A stretch of 64,000 nucleotides of DNA from Myxococcales bacterium (GCA_009692425.1 SHZF01000003.1:1-64000), one strand, 5' to 3'. Numbered from the stretch's first letter, positions 1 to 8,624 are shown. Notes: generated by a model from the letters alone, not told the origin. Numbers and translations: made by a program.

Positions 1-3
1 CGC

Positions 4-3000
4 TCACCCCATCCCCACCGAACCCCGCCCCAGCATCCGCTCCAACGTCCCAATCAGTTCCTCGCTGACGGCCACACGCATCTTCGGCCCAGCCTGCACC
101 GTGACCTCGCCGTGGGGCAGCCGGAGTTGGAATTGCACCCGCACCGCGCCCGGCGCCTTCTCCAGCACGCTCGCCACTTCGCGCAACCGCCTCGCCTCGC
201 ACTGTTCGGGTCCAAGCCGGATGCGCAGCGCCTGCAACTCCGCCAGCACCACATCATCGAGCGGCCGCGCCTCCTCCAACACCAGCTTGACCTTCGTGTC
301 GTCGTTGCGGTCGGCATCCGGCGTCAGCTTCAGCAAAAGCGGGGCGTCGCTCTGCAACAGCGCGCCACACTGGTCCAGCGTCCGCGCGAACACGAGGATT
401 TCGGCCTGGCCGGAGCGGTCCTCGATCGTCGTGAACGCCATGCGCGAACCCGCTTGCGTCGCCTTCTCGCGGTGCTCGACCACCACGACGGCGACAGTCC
501 GCGGCGCGCGGCGGCCGTGTTCGGGGCGCTCCTTCAAGATTTCGGGGTCTTTCAGGCGCGCGAGCGGCGTCACCTGCAGGCGCCCCAGTTCGCGGGCGTA
601 GCGGTCGAGCGGGTGGCCGGTGACGTAGAAACCCAGCACCTCTTTCTCGAATGCGAGCATCTGGCGCTGGGTCCAAGATTCTGCCGCGGTGTCATAGGCG
701 TCGGCCCGCTTTGGTGCGGCACCACCCAACATGCCGAACAGCGACGCCTGGGCCGAGTCGCGCTCCTTTTGCTCCGCCGCTGCCGTATCGATGGCGCGGC
801 CGATGTTGGCGAACACGACGTCGCGCGACGGGCCGATGGCGTCGCACGCCCCCGATTTGACCAGACATTCGAGCGCGCGCCGGTTGAACTTGCGCAGGTC
901 CAACCGCCGGCACAGGTCGAACAGGCTCGCGTACGGCTTCGACGCCCGCGCCAGAATGAGCGCGTCGATCGCCGCCTCGCCCAGCCCCTTGATGGCGCCG
1001 AGGCCAAAGCGAATGGCGCCGCCCGTCACGGTAAAGCTGCGCTCCGACTCGTTCACGCCGGGCGGCAGCACCTTCTGCCCCGAAGCGCGCGCGTGCTGGA
1101 TATAGGCCACCACGCTGTCGGTGTCGCCCTGGTCCGCCGTCAGCAGCGCCGCGTAGAACTCCGTGGGATGGTGCGCCTTCAGCCACGCCGTGTGGTAGCT
1201 CACCAGCCCGTACGCTGCGGCGTGCGACTTGTTGAAGCCATACTCCGCAAACGACGCCATCAGACCAAAGATGCGAGTGGCCGTGTCTGGCTCGACGCCG
1301 CGCTGCGTGGCACCATCCTTGAACGTCTGGCCCCACTTCGCCATCTCATCGACTTTCTTCTTGCCCATCGCGCGCCGCAGGTCATCGGCATCGGCGAGAC
1401 TGAAGCCGGCGAGAATCTGCGCGACCTGCATCACCTGTTCCTGGTAGACGATGACACCATACGTCTCTTCCAGCACCCCCGCCAGGCTCGGGTGCTCGAA
1501 CACGACGGGCTCGCGGCCGTGCTTGCGCTCGATGTAGCGCGTGTGCATCCCCATGCCGAGCGGACCTGGGCGGTAGAGCGCACCGGCGGCGATGACGTCT
1601 TCGAAACGCGATGGCTTGAGGCCCTGGACCATCGCAGTGAAGCCCGAGGACTCCATCTGGAAGATGCCGGGTGTATCCCCGCGCCCAATCACATCAAATG
1701 CGGCCTTGTCGTCGAGGGCGATGCGGTCCAATTCGAGCGCCGGCGTCCCAGCCGCCCGCGAACTGTTCACCAATTCCACGCAATGCCGGATCATCGTCAG
1801 GTTCTTCAGACCCAGGAAGTCGAACTTGACGAGCCCCGCCTTCTCGACGTCGTCCTTGTCGAACTGCGCCACGATCTCGTTGTTCGCGCCGCGCCCGACC
1901 GGTACGTGTTCCCACAGCGGCCCGCGGCTGATGACGACGCCCGCGGCGTGGATGCCCACGTTTCTGACCGCCCCTTCGAGCAAGCCCGCAGTCTCGATTA
2001 AGCGGCCAATGGTCGGGTCGAGGTCGGCGCGCTCGCGCAGCCTCGGTTCGCGCTCCATCGCATCGGCGAGGCTCTTGGCGTCGTTGGGCACCAGCTTGGC
2101 GATCTGGTCCACGTCGGGCAGCGGCACACCGAGCACCCGACCGACGTCGCGCAGGGCACCCTTGGCCTTCAGCGTGCCAAAGGTCGCGATCTGGCCCACC
2201 CGATCTCGACCATAGCGTTGGGCCACGTAGTCGATGACCTCGCCGCGCCGCACCACGCAAAAGTCGATGTCGAAGTCGGGCAGGGACTTGCGGCCGGGGT
2301 TCAGGAAGCGCTCGAACAACAGACCATATGGCAACGGATCGAGGTCCGTGATGCGCATCGACCATGCTACCAGCGAGCCCGCTCCCGAGCCGCGCCCGGG
2401 GCCGACGGGGATGCCGTTGTCTTTCGCCCACTTGATGAAGTCCCATACGATCAGGAAGTAACCGGGGAAGTCCATGTCGGTGATGACCTGGATTTCGCGT
2501 TCCAACCGCTGCACGTAGCGCTCGCGGTCGTACTCGACGTGGGTCCTGTCATAGCTCGCCAGCCGATGGTCGAGTCCCGCTCGGGCCACCTCGGCGAAAT
2601 AGCGCACCTCGTCGCCGCCGTCGGGCACGGGAAAACGCGGCAGGATCGGCGTGCCGAGTTCGAGCTTGACCTGGCAGCGCGCGGCGATCCGCAGCGTTTC
2701 ATCGCACAGGTCGTCGTGACCGGCAAAGCGCGCGCGCATCTCCTCGGGGCTGGCGAAATCCAACTGGTCGGTCGGCAGCGCCATGTTTTCGGGCCGGGCC
2801 TGGATGCCGAGCCCGATGCACATCAGCACCTCGTGTGCCCGCGCATTCGGGCGGGCGAGGTAGTGCACGTCGTTCGAAGCCACGCCGCGCACGCCGACCT
2901 GATCGGCCAAGGTGAGCAGGTGCGGGCGCACGGTGTCGTACTCCTGCAAGCCGCCGGCCTGGATTTCCAGGAAGAAGTGCTCCGGCCCGAACAGGTCACG

Positions 3001-3474
3001 GTAGCGCTCAGCGTGGCGGCGGGCTTCGGCGAAATCCTGGCGCAAGATTGCGTTGCTCACCTCGGAGCCGAGATCGCCCGACAGGCAGATGAGGCCGTCC
3101 TTGTGCTCGGCCAGCAGCGTCGGGTCCACACGCGCAAAACCGCCGAGCGGGGCCTTGAGGTGCGCCATCGAGATGAGGTGAAGCAGGTTCTTCCAGCCGG
3201 TCGGCGTCTCGGCGAGCAGGGTCAGGCGGTGGGTCCGGCGCACGTGCTCGCCGACCGCGCGGTGTGCGATCGACAGGCAGCAGCCATAGATCGGCTGGAT
3301 GCCGTGCTTCTGGCAGGCGTCGGTGAACTCGATGGCGCCGTGCAAGTTGTCGTGGTCGGTCAGCGCGAGCGCCGGGCTGCCGAAGCGCTTGGCCGCGGCG
3401 ACGGCGTCGGCGATGCGCGTCGCACCATCGGCGATGCTGAACTGGGTGTGCAGGTGGAGGTGGACGAACGACAT
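4..3474 (-). CDS. dnaE: DNA polymerase III alpha subunit
   Basis: Catalytic subunit of the replicative DNA polymerase holoenzyme. The 1156-residue product has the usual length for the DnaE1 type. An N-terminal PHP domain opens with HLHTQFS at about residues 5-11. The palm carries GPGRGSGAGS near 360, PDFDIDF near 400 (the first two catalytic aspartates) and KFDFLGL near 550 (the third). An OB-fold region follows near 985-1030. The start is ATG at 3474 because PHP homology begins there; an upstream in-frame extension is low-complexity and antisense to the next gene. Transcribed away from the AhpD-like pair, from a shared 160-bp region. Motif assignment is by eye but very clear. Confidence 0.97.
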   Translation of the reverse strand: MSFVHLHLHTQFSIADGATRIADAVAAAKRFGSPALALTDHDNLHGAIEFTDACQKHGIQPIYGCCLSIAHRAVGEHVRRTHRLTLLAETPTGWKNLLHLISMAHLKAPLGGFARVDPTLLAEHKDGLICLSGDLGSEVSNAILRQDFAEARRHAERYRDLFGPEHFFLEIQAGGLQEYDTVRPHLLTLADQVGVRGVASNDVHYLARPNARAHEVLMCIGLGIQARPENMALPTDQLDFASPEEMRARFAGHDDLCDETLRIAARCQVKLELGTPILPRFPVPDGGDEVRYFAEVARAGLDHRLASYDRTHVEYDRERYVQRLEREIQVITDMDFPGYFLIVWDFIKWAKDNGIPVGPGRGSGAGSLVAWSMRITDLDPLPYGLLFERFLNPGRKSLPDFDIDFCVVRRGEVIDYVAQRYGRDRVGQIATFGTLKAKGALRDVGRVLGVPLPDVDQIAKLVPNDAKSLADAMEREPRLRERADLDPTIGRLIETAGLLEGAVRNVGIHAAGVVISRGPLWEHVPVGRGANNEIVAQFDKDDVEKAGLVKFDFLGLKNLTMIRHCVELVNSSRAAGTPALELDRIALDDKAAFDVIGRGDTPGIFQMESSGFTAMVQGLKPSRFEDVIAAGALYRPGPLGMGMHTRYIERKHGREPVVFEHPSLAGVLEETYGVIVYQEQVMQVAQILAGFSLADADDLRRAMGKKKVDEMAKWGQTFKDGATQRGVEPDTATRIFGLMASFAEYGFNKSHAAAYGLVSYHTAWLKAHHPTEFYAALLTADQGDTDSVVAYIQHARASGQKVLPPGVNESERSFTVTGGAIRFGLGAIKGLGEAAIDALILARASKPYASLFDLCRRLDLRKFNRRALECLVKSGACDAIGPSRDVVFANIGRAIDTAAAEQKERDSAQASLFGMLGGAAPKRADAYDTAAESWTQRQMLAFEKEVLGFYVTGHPLDRYARELGRLQVTPLARLKDPEILKERPEHGRRAPRTVAVVVVEHREKATQAGSRMAFTTIEDRSGQAEILVFARTLDQCGALLQSDAPLLLKLTPDADRNDDTKVKLVLEEARPLDDVVLAELQALRIRLGPEQCEARRLREVASVLEKAPGAVRVQFQLRLPHGEVTVQAGPKMRVAVSEELIGTLERMLGRGSVGMG

Positions 3475-3634
3475 GCGGGGCCTGAACCGCCAAGAGAAGC
3501 GCCCGACAGTGGGCGCCGCGGTGGGGAGCATGGCATGCAATGGGATGGGCGATCTACGTGGGCGGCACGCAGGCGTGGCCACGTGCGGGAAGGCGCCGAC
3601 TCGTTGCGCGCTCCCTGCACAGTCACCCCGATTC

Positions 3635-4111
3635 ATGCGACGCTGCCCACCGCGCCGACCCCGCCCGCCCGCCGAGGCCCCATTGCACCCCGACCGCCGC
3701 GCCCTGCTCGATGCCTGGACCACTGCTCCGCTGCAACAGCCGGGCGCCCTCGACCTCGCGATCCGCGCTGCCGCTGCCGCTGCCGGTGTCGCCGGTATCA
3801 AACCCCTCCCAGCGGAGGCCCAGGCGTTGGTCGCCAAGATCCACCACCACGCCTGGCGCATTGCCGACGCCGACATCGCCGCCCTGCGCGCGGCCGGCTG
3901 GAGCGACGAGCGCGTGTTCGAACTGGTCATCGCCAGCGCCGTCGGAGCCGGGGCCCAGCGCCTCAACGCCGGCCTGCAGGCCTTGGCGGCGGCCAGGTCG
4001 ACCCGCCCCGTCATTGCCGACCCAGCGCCCGTCACTTCTGACCCGCCGCCCGTCAATTCTGACACGGTGCCTGCCAGTTCCGAACCTGTGCCTGCAACTC
4101 CGAACCGGTGA
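3635..4111 (+). CDS. carboxymuconolactone decarboxylase/AhpD-like protein lacking the CxxC pair
   Basis: 158 residues. The central part (IADADIAALR, GWSDERVFELVIASAVGAGAQRL) resembles the C-terminal helical part of CMD/AhpD-family proteins. No Cys-x-x-Cys is present, so it is probably not itself a peroxidase; it may be a structural partner or paralogue of the selenoprotein that follows 12 bp downstream. The start is the ATG at 3635 just ahead of the first conserved helix. The last ~34 residues are a Pro/Ser/Thr-rich tail encoded by five degenerate 21-bp repeats ending exactly at the stop codon. Family assignment rests on short motifs and is moderate. Confidence 0.6.
   Translation: MRRCPPRRPRPPAEAPLHPDRRALLDAWTTAPLQQPGALDLAIRAAAAAAGVAGIKPLPAEAQALVAKIHHHAWRIADADIAALRAAGWSDERVFELVIASAVGAGAQRLNAGLQALAAARSTRPVIADPAPVTSDPPPVNSDTVPASSEPVPATPNR
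4007..4111 (+). repeat. five degenerate 21-bp tandem units forming the gene's 3' end
   Basis: Units start at 4007, 4028, 4049, 4070 and 4091. The first three begin CCCGTCA and the last two CCTGC. The fifth ends in the TGA stop of the preceding CMD-like gene. In frame they encode a PVxxD/E-type heptad that looks unstructured. Divergence between units suggests an old slippage expansion. Confidence 0.8.
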
Positions 4112-4123
4112 AGGAGTAGTCCG

Positions 4124-4714
4124 ATGCCGATGCGCCTGCCCAACGTCGAATCGGGTCACTCGCTGCCCGCCCGCCTCAAGCTGTTGGCGATTCGCGTGTT
4201 CAGCGCACGCCGGCCGCCCTCGGTCATCAAGACACTGCTGTATCGCCCCACGTTTTTCGGTGCACCGCTGTCGCGCGTGTTCCAGCACGCCCTGCGCGGA
4301 CCGTCGGACTGGTCGGTCGGCGAGCGGGAGCTCATGGCCGCTTTCGTGTCGAGCGTCAACTCGTGCGCGTTTTGAACGGGTGCCCACGGCGCGGTCGCGT
4401 CGTTGACCCTTGGCGATGCGGTGACCCAGGCCGTCTTGCTCGATTGGACCACTGCTCCCATCGATGAGCGGCTGCGCGCCACGCTCGGCTTTCTGCGCAA
4501 GCTCACTCTGGAGCCCGACGCGCTCACCGGCGCCGATGCCGCCGCGGTGCTGGCGACGGGCACGAGCCCGCAGGCCCTCGAAGACGCCATCGTAGTCGCC
4601 GCCGGTTTCAACGCGATCGATCGCGTGGCCGATGCGCTGGGATTCGAGGTGCCGGATGCGGCGGGGTTCGAGGCGTCAGGGCGCTCGCTGCTGCGGTTCG
4701 GGTACGTGGTGTAG
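4124..4714 (+). CDS. AhpD-like (CMD family) selenoprotein with UGA-encoded selenocysteine
   Basis: The reading frame from ATG 4124 meets TGA at 4373-4375 and continues in the same frame, without any shift, to a stop at 4712-4714, giving 196 residues. Across the TGA the protein reads SSVNSCAF-U-TGAHGAV. This puts Sec84 exactly where AhpD-family proteins have the second Cys of CxxC followed by xxxH (C81-A-F-U84-T-G-A-H88). The second half (FLRKLTLEP, ALEDAIVVAAGFNAIDR) is normal CMD sequence. A SECIS-like hairpin lies 17 nt after the UGA. AAGGAG at 4111-4116 is a good ribosome site 7 nt before the start. Likely role: thiol/selenol peroxidase or disulfide reductase. Selenoproteins of this family have been reported in other bacteria. 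A nonsense mutation is the alternative, but the exact replacement of a redox Cys argues against it. Confidence 0.88.
4386..4403 (+). promoter_or_regulatory. bacterial SECIS-like hairpin for UGA recoding
   Basis: Positions 4386-4392 (ACGGCGC) pair with 4397-4403 (GCGTCGT): seven pairs including one G-U, closing a GGUC loop at 4393-4396. The loop begins 17 nt after the UGA. Known bacterial SECIS elements, such as that of E. coli fdhF, place a GGUC-containing loop at nearly this distance. Folding was done by hand. Confidence 0.75.
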
Positions 4715-4807
4715 CCGACAGCCCTTGGTTTGGATGACTACCCGGGCGAGGCTCCGCGCCAGTCTACCGCATCGACGCCCGGAATCCTTGCGAAGGCGTG
4801 CATCGGC

Positions 4808-5515
4808 CTACCAGAAACACCCCTTCCAACTGCCCGAGTCGTCGTCGTGCGCCGCCTGCTGCATGTCGAGCAGTGTCTGTTCGAACAGGAGCCCCTTCGC
4901 GAACGGGTAGTACACCTGCGCCATGCCCTTGCGCACCAGCCAGGCGTTGACCAGGAACGTCTTGCCGGCCTGTTCGACCCAGGCATAGCGCAGCAACCGG
5001 TCGTACTTGTCCTTGTCGGTCTTGGTCGCGTCCTTGACGAGGCACACCTTGGCGTCCTTCGGCAGGAGTTCGATCAGCCGGGCCTTGGCCTCCTTGGCGC
5101 CGCACTCGGGACCACTATCGCCGGTCATCTCGGGCGTGTTGATGCCGAGCAACCGGACCCTGGCGCCGCCTGCGACCTCGAACGTATCGCCGTCATAGAC
5201 GTACCCGGCGGTGGTCCAGTCGGCCGGTTGGGCGCACGTGCCGGCGGGGGCCAAGACAAATTCTGACACGGTGGGCGCTGCGATGTCGTTGGCCGGGACT
5301 GCACCGTCAGTGACCTTGCTGGCGTCGGCAGGGCGCGTGGCTGCAGTCGCGTTGGCGTCGGCAGCCGTGGCGTCCTGGGCATCGACGTGGGCATCGACGT
5401 GGGCGGCGCCGTCGAGGCACGCGGCAGGTGGGGCGGCGGCCGCCGTGAAGTCGGCACACGCAGCGCACACCGCGCCCACTGCACACAACCGTTGAGAAGA
5501 CCATGCACCTCGCAT
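4808..5515 (-). CDS. staphylococcal-nuclease-like (thermonuclease) exported protein
   Basis: 235 residues. The C-terminal ~140 residues carry SNase-fold motifs: YDGDTF, RLLGINTPE, ECGAKEAKA, KYDRLLRYAWV and NAWLVRKGMAQVY. The arginine, threonine and glutamate typical of the active site are visible; the aspartate of the usual GIDTPE is Asn here. The N-terminus is hydrophobic with cysteines (CAVGAVCAAC) followed by an Ala/Asp-rich linker to about residue 95, which fits an exported, perhaps lipid-anchored protein, though the lipobox is poor. Likely a secreted phosphodiesterase acting on DNA/RNA. Start at ATG 5515 is the only one that keeps the hydrophobic N-terminus. Confidence 0.85.
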   Translation of the reverse strand: MRGAWSSQRLCAVGAVCAACADFTAAAAPPAACLDGAAHVDAHVDAQDATAADANATAATRPADASKVTDGAVPANDIAAPTVSEFVLAPAGTCAQPADWTTAGYVYDGDTFEVAGGARVRLLGINTPEMTGDSGPECGAKEAKARLIELLPKDAKVCLVKDATKTDKDKYDRLLRYAWVEQAGKTFLVNAWLVRKGMAQVYYPFAKGLLFEQTLLDMQQAAHDDDSGSWKGCFW

Positions 5516-5678
5516 CGTTCGGTCCCTTCGCGCACCGCCGACGCGGCGCCCATCATTGCCCAGGTCCGGGAGCCTGCGCGCGCGTGGCCCGCTCGCAATG
5601 CCAAGCCTCCAAGTTTTCTTGGATTGCTGGCGCCGTCAGGAGACGATTTCGTCGCTGCAGGCAAGTCCGGCGCAGCAG

Positions 5679-8186
5679 TTACTTCACAAACACCCGCATC
5701 CGGTTCTGGCCCGTGCTCGCCGCGCCCGTGTTCAGGTTGAGCGCCAAGCCAAAGCCGACGTTGGCCTGTTCGGTCGCCGGCTCGCTCGTCACCGCGCCCA
5801 GGCCGCCCGCCCAGCCCGGGTCGTCGAAGCAACCCGACTCGCGATCGACCCGCCACGCCGGACCCCACGTGTGCTCCGGGTCGCCGTCCGTGCACTGCGT
5901 TGCGCTGCCGTCGTGATCGCCGGCATTGAGGTAGAGGTTCGTGTCGCACAGCTTGCCGCCCGCCTTCAGGGTGCCGGCCGTCATCGCCACGCCCTGGCCG
6001 GTTTGCGCGTAGCACACCGGACCGCCGACGGCCGCGATCTTCTGTCCCAACGAGAGCTTGCCATCGGAGACCGCGCCATAGGCCGCCCAGATGTTCGATG
6101 GTGCGTGCTGGAACATCGTTTGCGTCGCCGGCAGCGTCGCCAGCAACGGGGACGCGAAGTCCTTGTCGAGCGCCGCCACTGAGCCGACCGCCTGGCCATT
6201 GGACCACAGGGCCTTGTTGTTCCAACTCCAATGCACGGCACCATCGGCGCTGGCGACCGCGACCAGCGTCCAGCCACCCCCGCCGAGCCCCTGCTCGCAC
6301 CACGTCTGTACGGGTGCGGCGGCCCCTGCCTTGATCCACGCCAGTCCGCTTTTTGCGCCCGGCACGGCGGCCAGCAATGCGGCACAGCTCGCCACTGCCG
6401 TCGCTGGCTCGGCACCCGGGGAGCACGCGCCCTTGCCACACACGCCGCCACTGCCGCATGCCGTGCCGACTGGGGCGGGCGTGTGGCTACAGCCGGTCGG
6501 GCCGCACGCGTCGGTGGTGCACGCGTTGCTGTCATCGCAGTTCGATTTCGCGCCCGCGCACGCACCGGCCACGCACACGCCCCCCGCGACACATTTCGTC
6601 GCATCGCCGCACGGCACCGACGGCAGCGGCCGCTCGCACACGTGGCAGGGCAGGGCGGTGGCGACGCACAGGTCGTTCCATTGGCCGTTGGCAAGAAAGT
6701 GGACAGCGTCCTCCCCTTGCGCGGCGACGCTGCAACACGCCGTGCAGTTGTCGGGTTGGCCACCGCCCCAGTTCGTGTAGGCACCCGCCTGGCCGTCGGT
6801 CCAGACGAACTTGCCCTCTGCCGCCACGTCGTTGAAGCCGTGGAATGCCTGGGCACCCGCGCCGCACGTCGCCGCGACCGCCGCGTAGACCGCTGCGTTG
6901 TCCGCAGGCGACACGACGTGTGCGAGGTGCCCGCCCCAAGCGACGCAAGCCTGTTCGGCGGCCGCGAAGGCCGCGTTGGCGTTGAACGCCTTGACGCAGC
7001 GCCCGCCGATCACGCTGCCGTCACACGCCGGCGCAGCGGCACCCGGCTTGGCTGTGCCGACGCACTTGCCCGTCTTCACGTCGCAGGCGTCGTCCGTACA
7101 CGCGTTGCCGTCGTCGCACGGGCCGGCGGGACCCGCCACGCACTTGTCGATCTTGCAGGTGTCGCCGACGGTACACGCATTGCCGTCGCTGCAGGGGCCG
7201 TCGATGGCCTTCCACGTGCAGACCGAGGTCAGGGGGTCGCACTGATCGAGCGTACACAGCTTGCCGTCGTCGCATCCAGAGTTCGCTGGCGTGGCCTTGC
7301 ACGCGGTCCCGTCGCAGGCCTCGCCCACGCTGCACGGGTTGCCGTCGTTGCAGGGGCCCGCGACCGGCGCATGGCCGCAGCCGGTGGCGGGGGCACACGA
7401 GTCGGCCGTGCACGCGTTGGCGTCGTCGCAGAATTTGGCGATGGCGACGGGCGCGCCAGGCAGGCACTTTAGGAACGCGCACTTTTCGCCTGTCGTGCAC
7501 GCGTTGCCGTCGTTGCAAGTGCCCAGGTTCGCCACCCAACTGCACAGGCCGGCCGCGCACTGGTCGACCGTGCAGGAGTTGCCGTCGTCGCACACCGCCG
7601 GAGCCGCGCAGCCGCCAGAGGCCTCGGCGGCGACCGGCGTGTCCGCAGACGAGGGCACATCGGGTGTCACTGGCGCGTCGGGAACAACGGGCGCGTCGGG
7701 AACAACGGGCGCGTCGGGAACTATGGGCGCGTCGGGAACAACGGGCGCGTCGGGAACAATGGGCGCGTCTGCCATGATGGGCGTGTCGAGCGGAATCGCC
7801 TCGTCGAGGGCGTCCGGCACATCGGGGGCGACGTCATCCGCTGCGCCTGCCTCCTCGACCAGATCGGAGACTCCGACGCGCCCGACGTCTTCGTCGGTTC
7901 CGTCGGCCCCCAGGGCTCCGAGGTCGCCGCTCTCGCTGGCGCGAACCGTGACTTCCCCGCGCGGCGCCAGGTCTGGCGCGGAGCCGTCTGCGGACCGCGT
8001 GGGCTGCGCGGCGTCCGACCCGTCGAGGCCGCGGACACCAGCATTGCTGCCGTCGGTCACGATCGCGTCCGGGGCCGCGGGACCGGCCCCTGTCACGGGC
8101 GTATCGTCCGCACACGCTTGGACCATCACCAGCGCAAGTACGCCCCGCCATCCCCTTGCTCGCGCCGTCAGCTGCCCGTCGTCCAT
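5679..8186 (-). CDS. lipoprotein with DGNxCT repeats, C-type lectin-like and fibrinogen-like domains
   Basis: 835 residues from ATG 8186, chosen for the GGAG six bases upstream and the signal peptide with lipobox VQAC (Cys25). An Asp/Ala/Pro-rich linker with a VPDAP repeat follows. Cysteine-rich repeats of the CDDGNxCT type occupy roughly 195-365. A C-type-lectin-like domain lies at about 395-520 (TNWGGGQPDN, EDAVHF, GQWND). A fibrinogen-C/intelectin-like domain fills about 595-835 (WCEQGLGGGGWTLVA, CDTNLYLNAGDHDG, RMRVFVK at the end). These suggest a surface-anchored glycan-binding or adhesion protein. Domain names are from motif recognition; carbohydrate specificity cannot be told. Confidence 0.85.
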   Translation of the reverse strand: MDDGQLTARARGWRGVLALVMVQACADDTPVTGAGPAAPDAIVTDGSNAGVRGLDGSDAAQPTRSADGSAPDLAPRGEVTVRASESGDLGALGADGTDEDVGRVGVSDLVEEAGAADDVAPDVPDALDEAIPLDTPIMADAPIVPDAPVVPDAPIVPDAPVVPDAPVVPDAPVTPDVPSSADTPVAAEASGGCAAPAVCDDGNSCTVDQCAAGLCSWVANLGTCNDGNACTTGEKCAFLKCLPGAPVAIAKFCDDANACTADSCAPATGCGHAPVAGPCNDGNPCSVGEACDGTACKATPANSGCDDGKLCTLDQCDPLTSVCTWKAIDGPCSDGNACTVGDTCKIDKCVAGPAGPCDDGNACTDDACDVKTGKCVGTAKPGAAAPACDGSVIGGRCVKAFNANAAFAAAEQACVAWGGHLAHVVSPADNAAVYAAVAATCGAGAQAFHGFNDVAAEGKFVWTDGQAGAYTNWGGGQPDNCTACCSVAAQGEDAVHFLANGQWNDLCVATALPCHVCERPLPSVPCGDATKCVAGGVCVAGACAGAKSNCDDSNACTTDACGPTGCSHTPAPVGTACGSGGVCGKGACSPGAEPATAVASCAALLAAVPGAKSGLAWIKAGAAAPVQTWCEQGLGGGGWTLVAVASADGAVHWSWNNKALWSNGQAVGSVAALDKDFASPLLATLPATQTMFQHAPSNIWAAYGAVSDGKLSLGQKIAAVGGPVCYAQTGQGVAMTAGTLKAGGKLCDTNLYLNAGDHDGSATQCTDGDPEHTWGPAWRVDRESGCFDDPGWAGGLGAVTSEPATEQANVGFGLALNLNTGAASTGQNRMRVFVK
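7672..7779 (-). repeat. 18-bp tandem repeat encoding (V/I)VPDAP
   Basis: Six 18-bp units inside the lectin lipoprotein gene, five of them nearly identical (unit on the plus strand GGCGCGTCGGGAACAACG). They encode a six-residue spacer repeat. Perfect phase and high identity suggest length variation between strains. Confidence 0.9.
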
Positions 8187-8339
8187 TGCGATCTCCACCA
8201 CCGAACCCCACATCATGCGCTGTTGCTGCACGTGTCGTGCGAAGGTTTGTGAAGTCTACTCACCCGTTTTGCGCCGCGCACCGAAGGGGTCGTCGACGGG
8301 CCGCTCCTCAACCCTGCCGGCCGGGTGCGCTACGCTCCC

Positions 8340-8575
8340 CGCCCCGTTCGCGGTCGCCGAGACGAAGCCCGATGTTTTCGCCACCGAGTCCACCCAGCGG
8401 ATGCTGATCCGCCACGAGGCGGCCCTCGGCCACCGCTTCGTCCCCAACCAGCACGCGGCGTCCAAGCGGACCTGATCGTGCTCGGCTTTCAGATCGAGAA
8501 CATCGACCGCATCCAGCTGGGGTTTCGGCCCGCGATCGGTCGCGCCAGGGCGTGCTCGTGCCGAAGTTCTGGTGA
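8340..8575 (+). pseudogene. remnant of an SGNH-hydrolase-like gene
   Basis: Two short pieces in different frames look like one family. The first (about 8340-8475) contains FATESTQRMLIRHEAALGH and RFVPNQ, then a TGA. The second (8478-8545, shifted frame) contains LIVLGFQIENIDRI and FRPAIGR, and a third frame gives QGVLVPKFW ending in TGA at 8573. This order resembles interior motifs of exported SGNH/GDSL hydrolases whose catalytic blocks are missing. It is too short to be functional. The assignment is an impression from motifs, not an alignment. Confidence 0.35.
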
Positions 8576-8624
8576 TGTTTTAGGCGACGGGGTGATGTTC
8601 TGGGCGATGGGGCGATGTTCTAGC
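8571..8624 (+). repeat. 20-bp tandem repeat, 2.7 units
   Basis: Units at 8571-8590, 8591-8610 and 8611-8624, of the type GGTGATGTTCTGGGCGATGG. They begin at the stop of the SGNH-like remnant and end one base before the stop codon of the VTC-domain gene. Confidence 0.85.

Noticed and set aside
112-2001. Long open frame antisense to dnaE (and similar ones at 2218-4041, 13217-15616, 21688-23787, 28720-29997, 46078-48939, 51327-55244).
   Set aside because: Very high GC keeps non-coding frames open. Products are Arg/His-rich or low-complexity, and the opposite strand holds genes with clear conserved motifs.
4373-4375. TGA as a simple nonsense mutation splitting one gene into two.
   Set aside because: It falls exactly on a redox Cys position, no other defect is seen in the frame, and a SECIS-like hairpin is in place.
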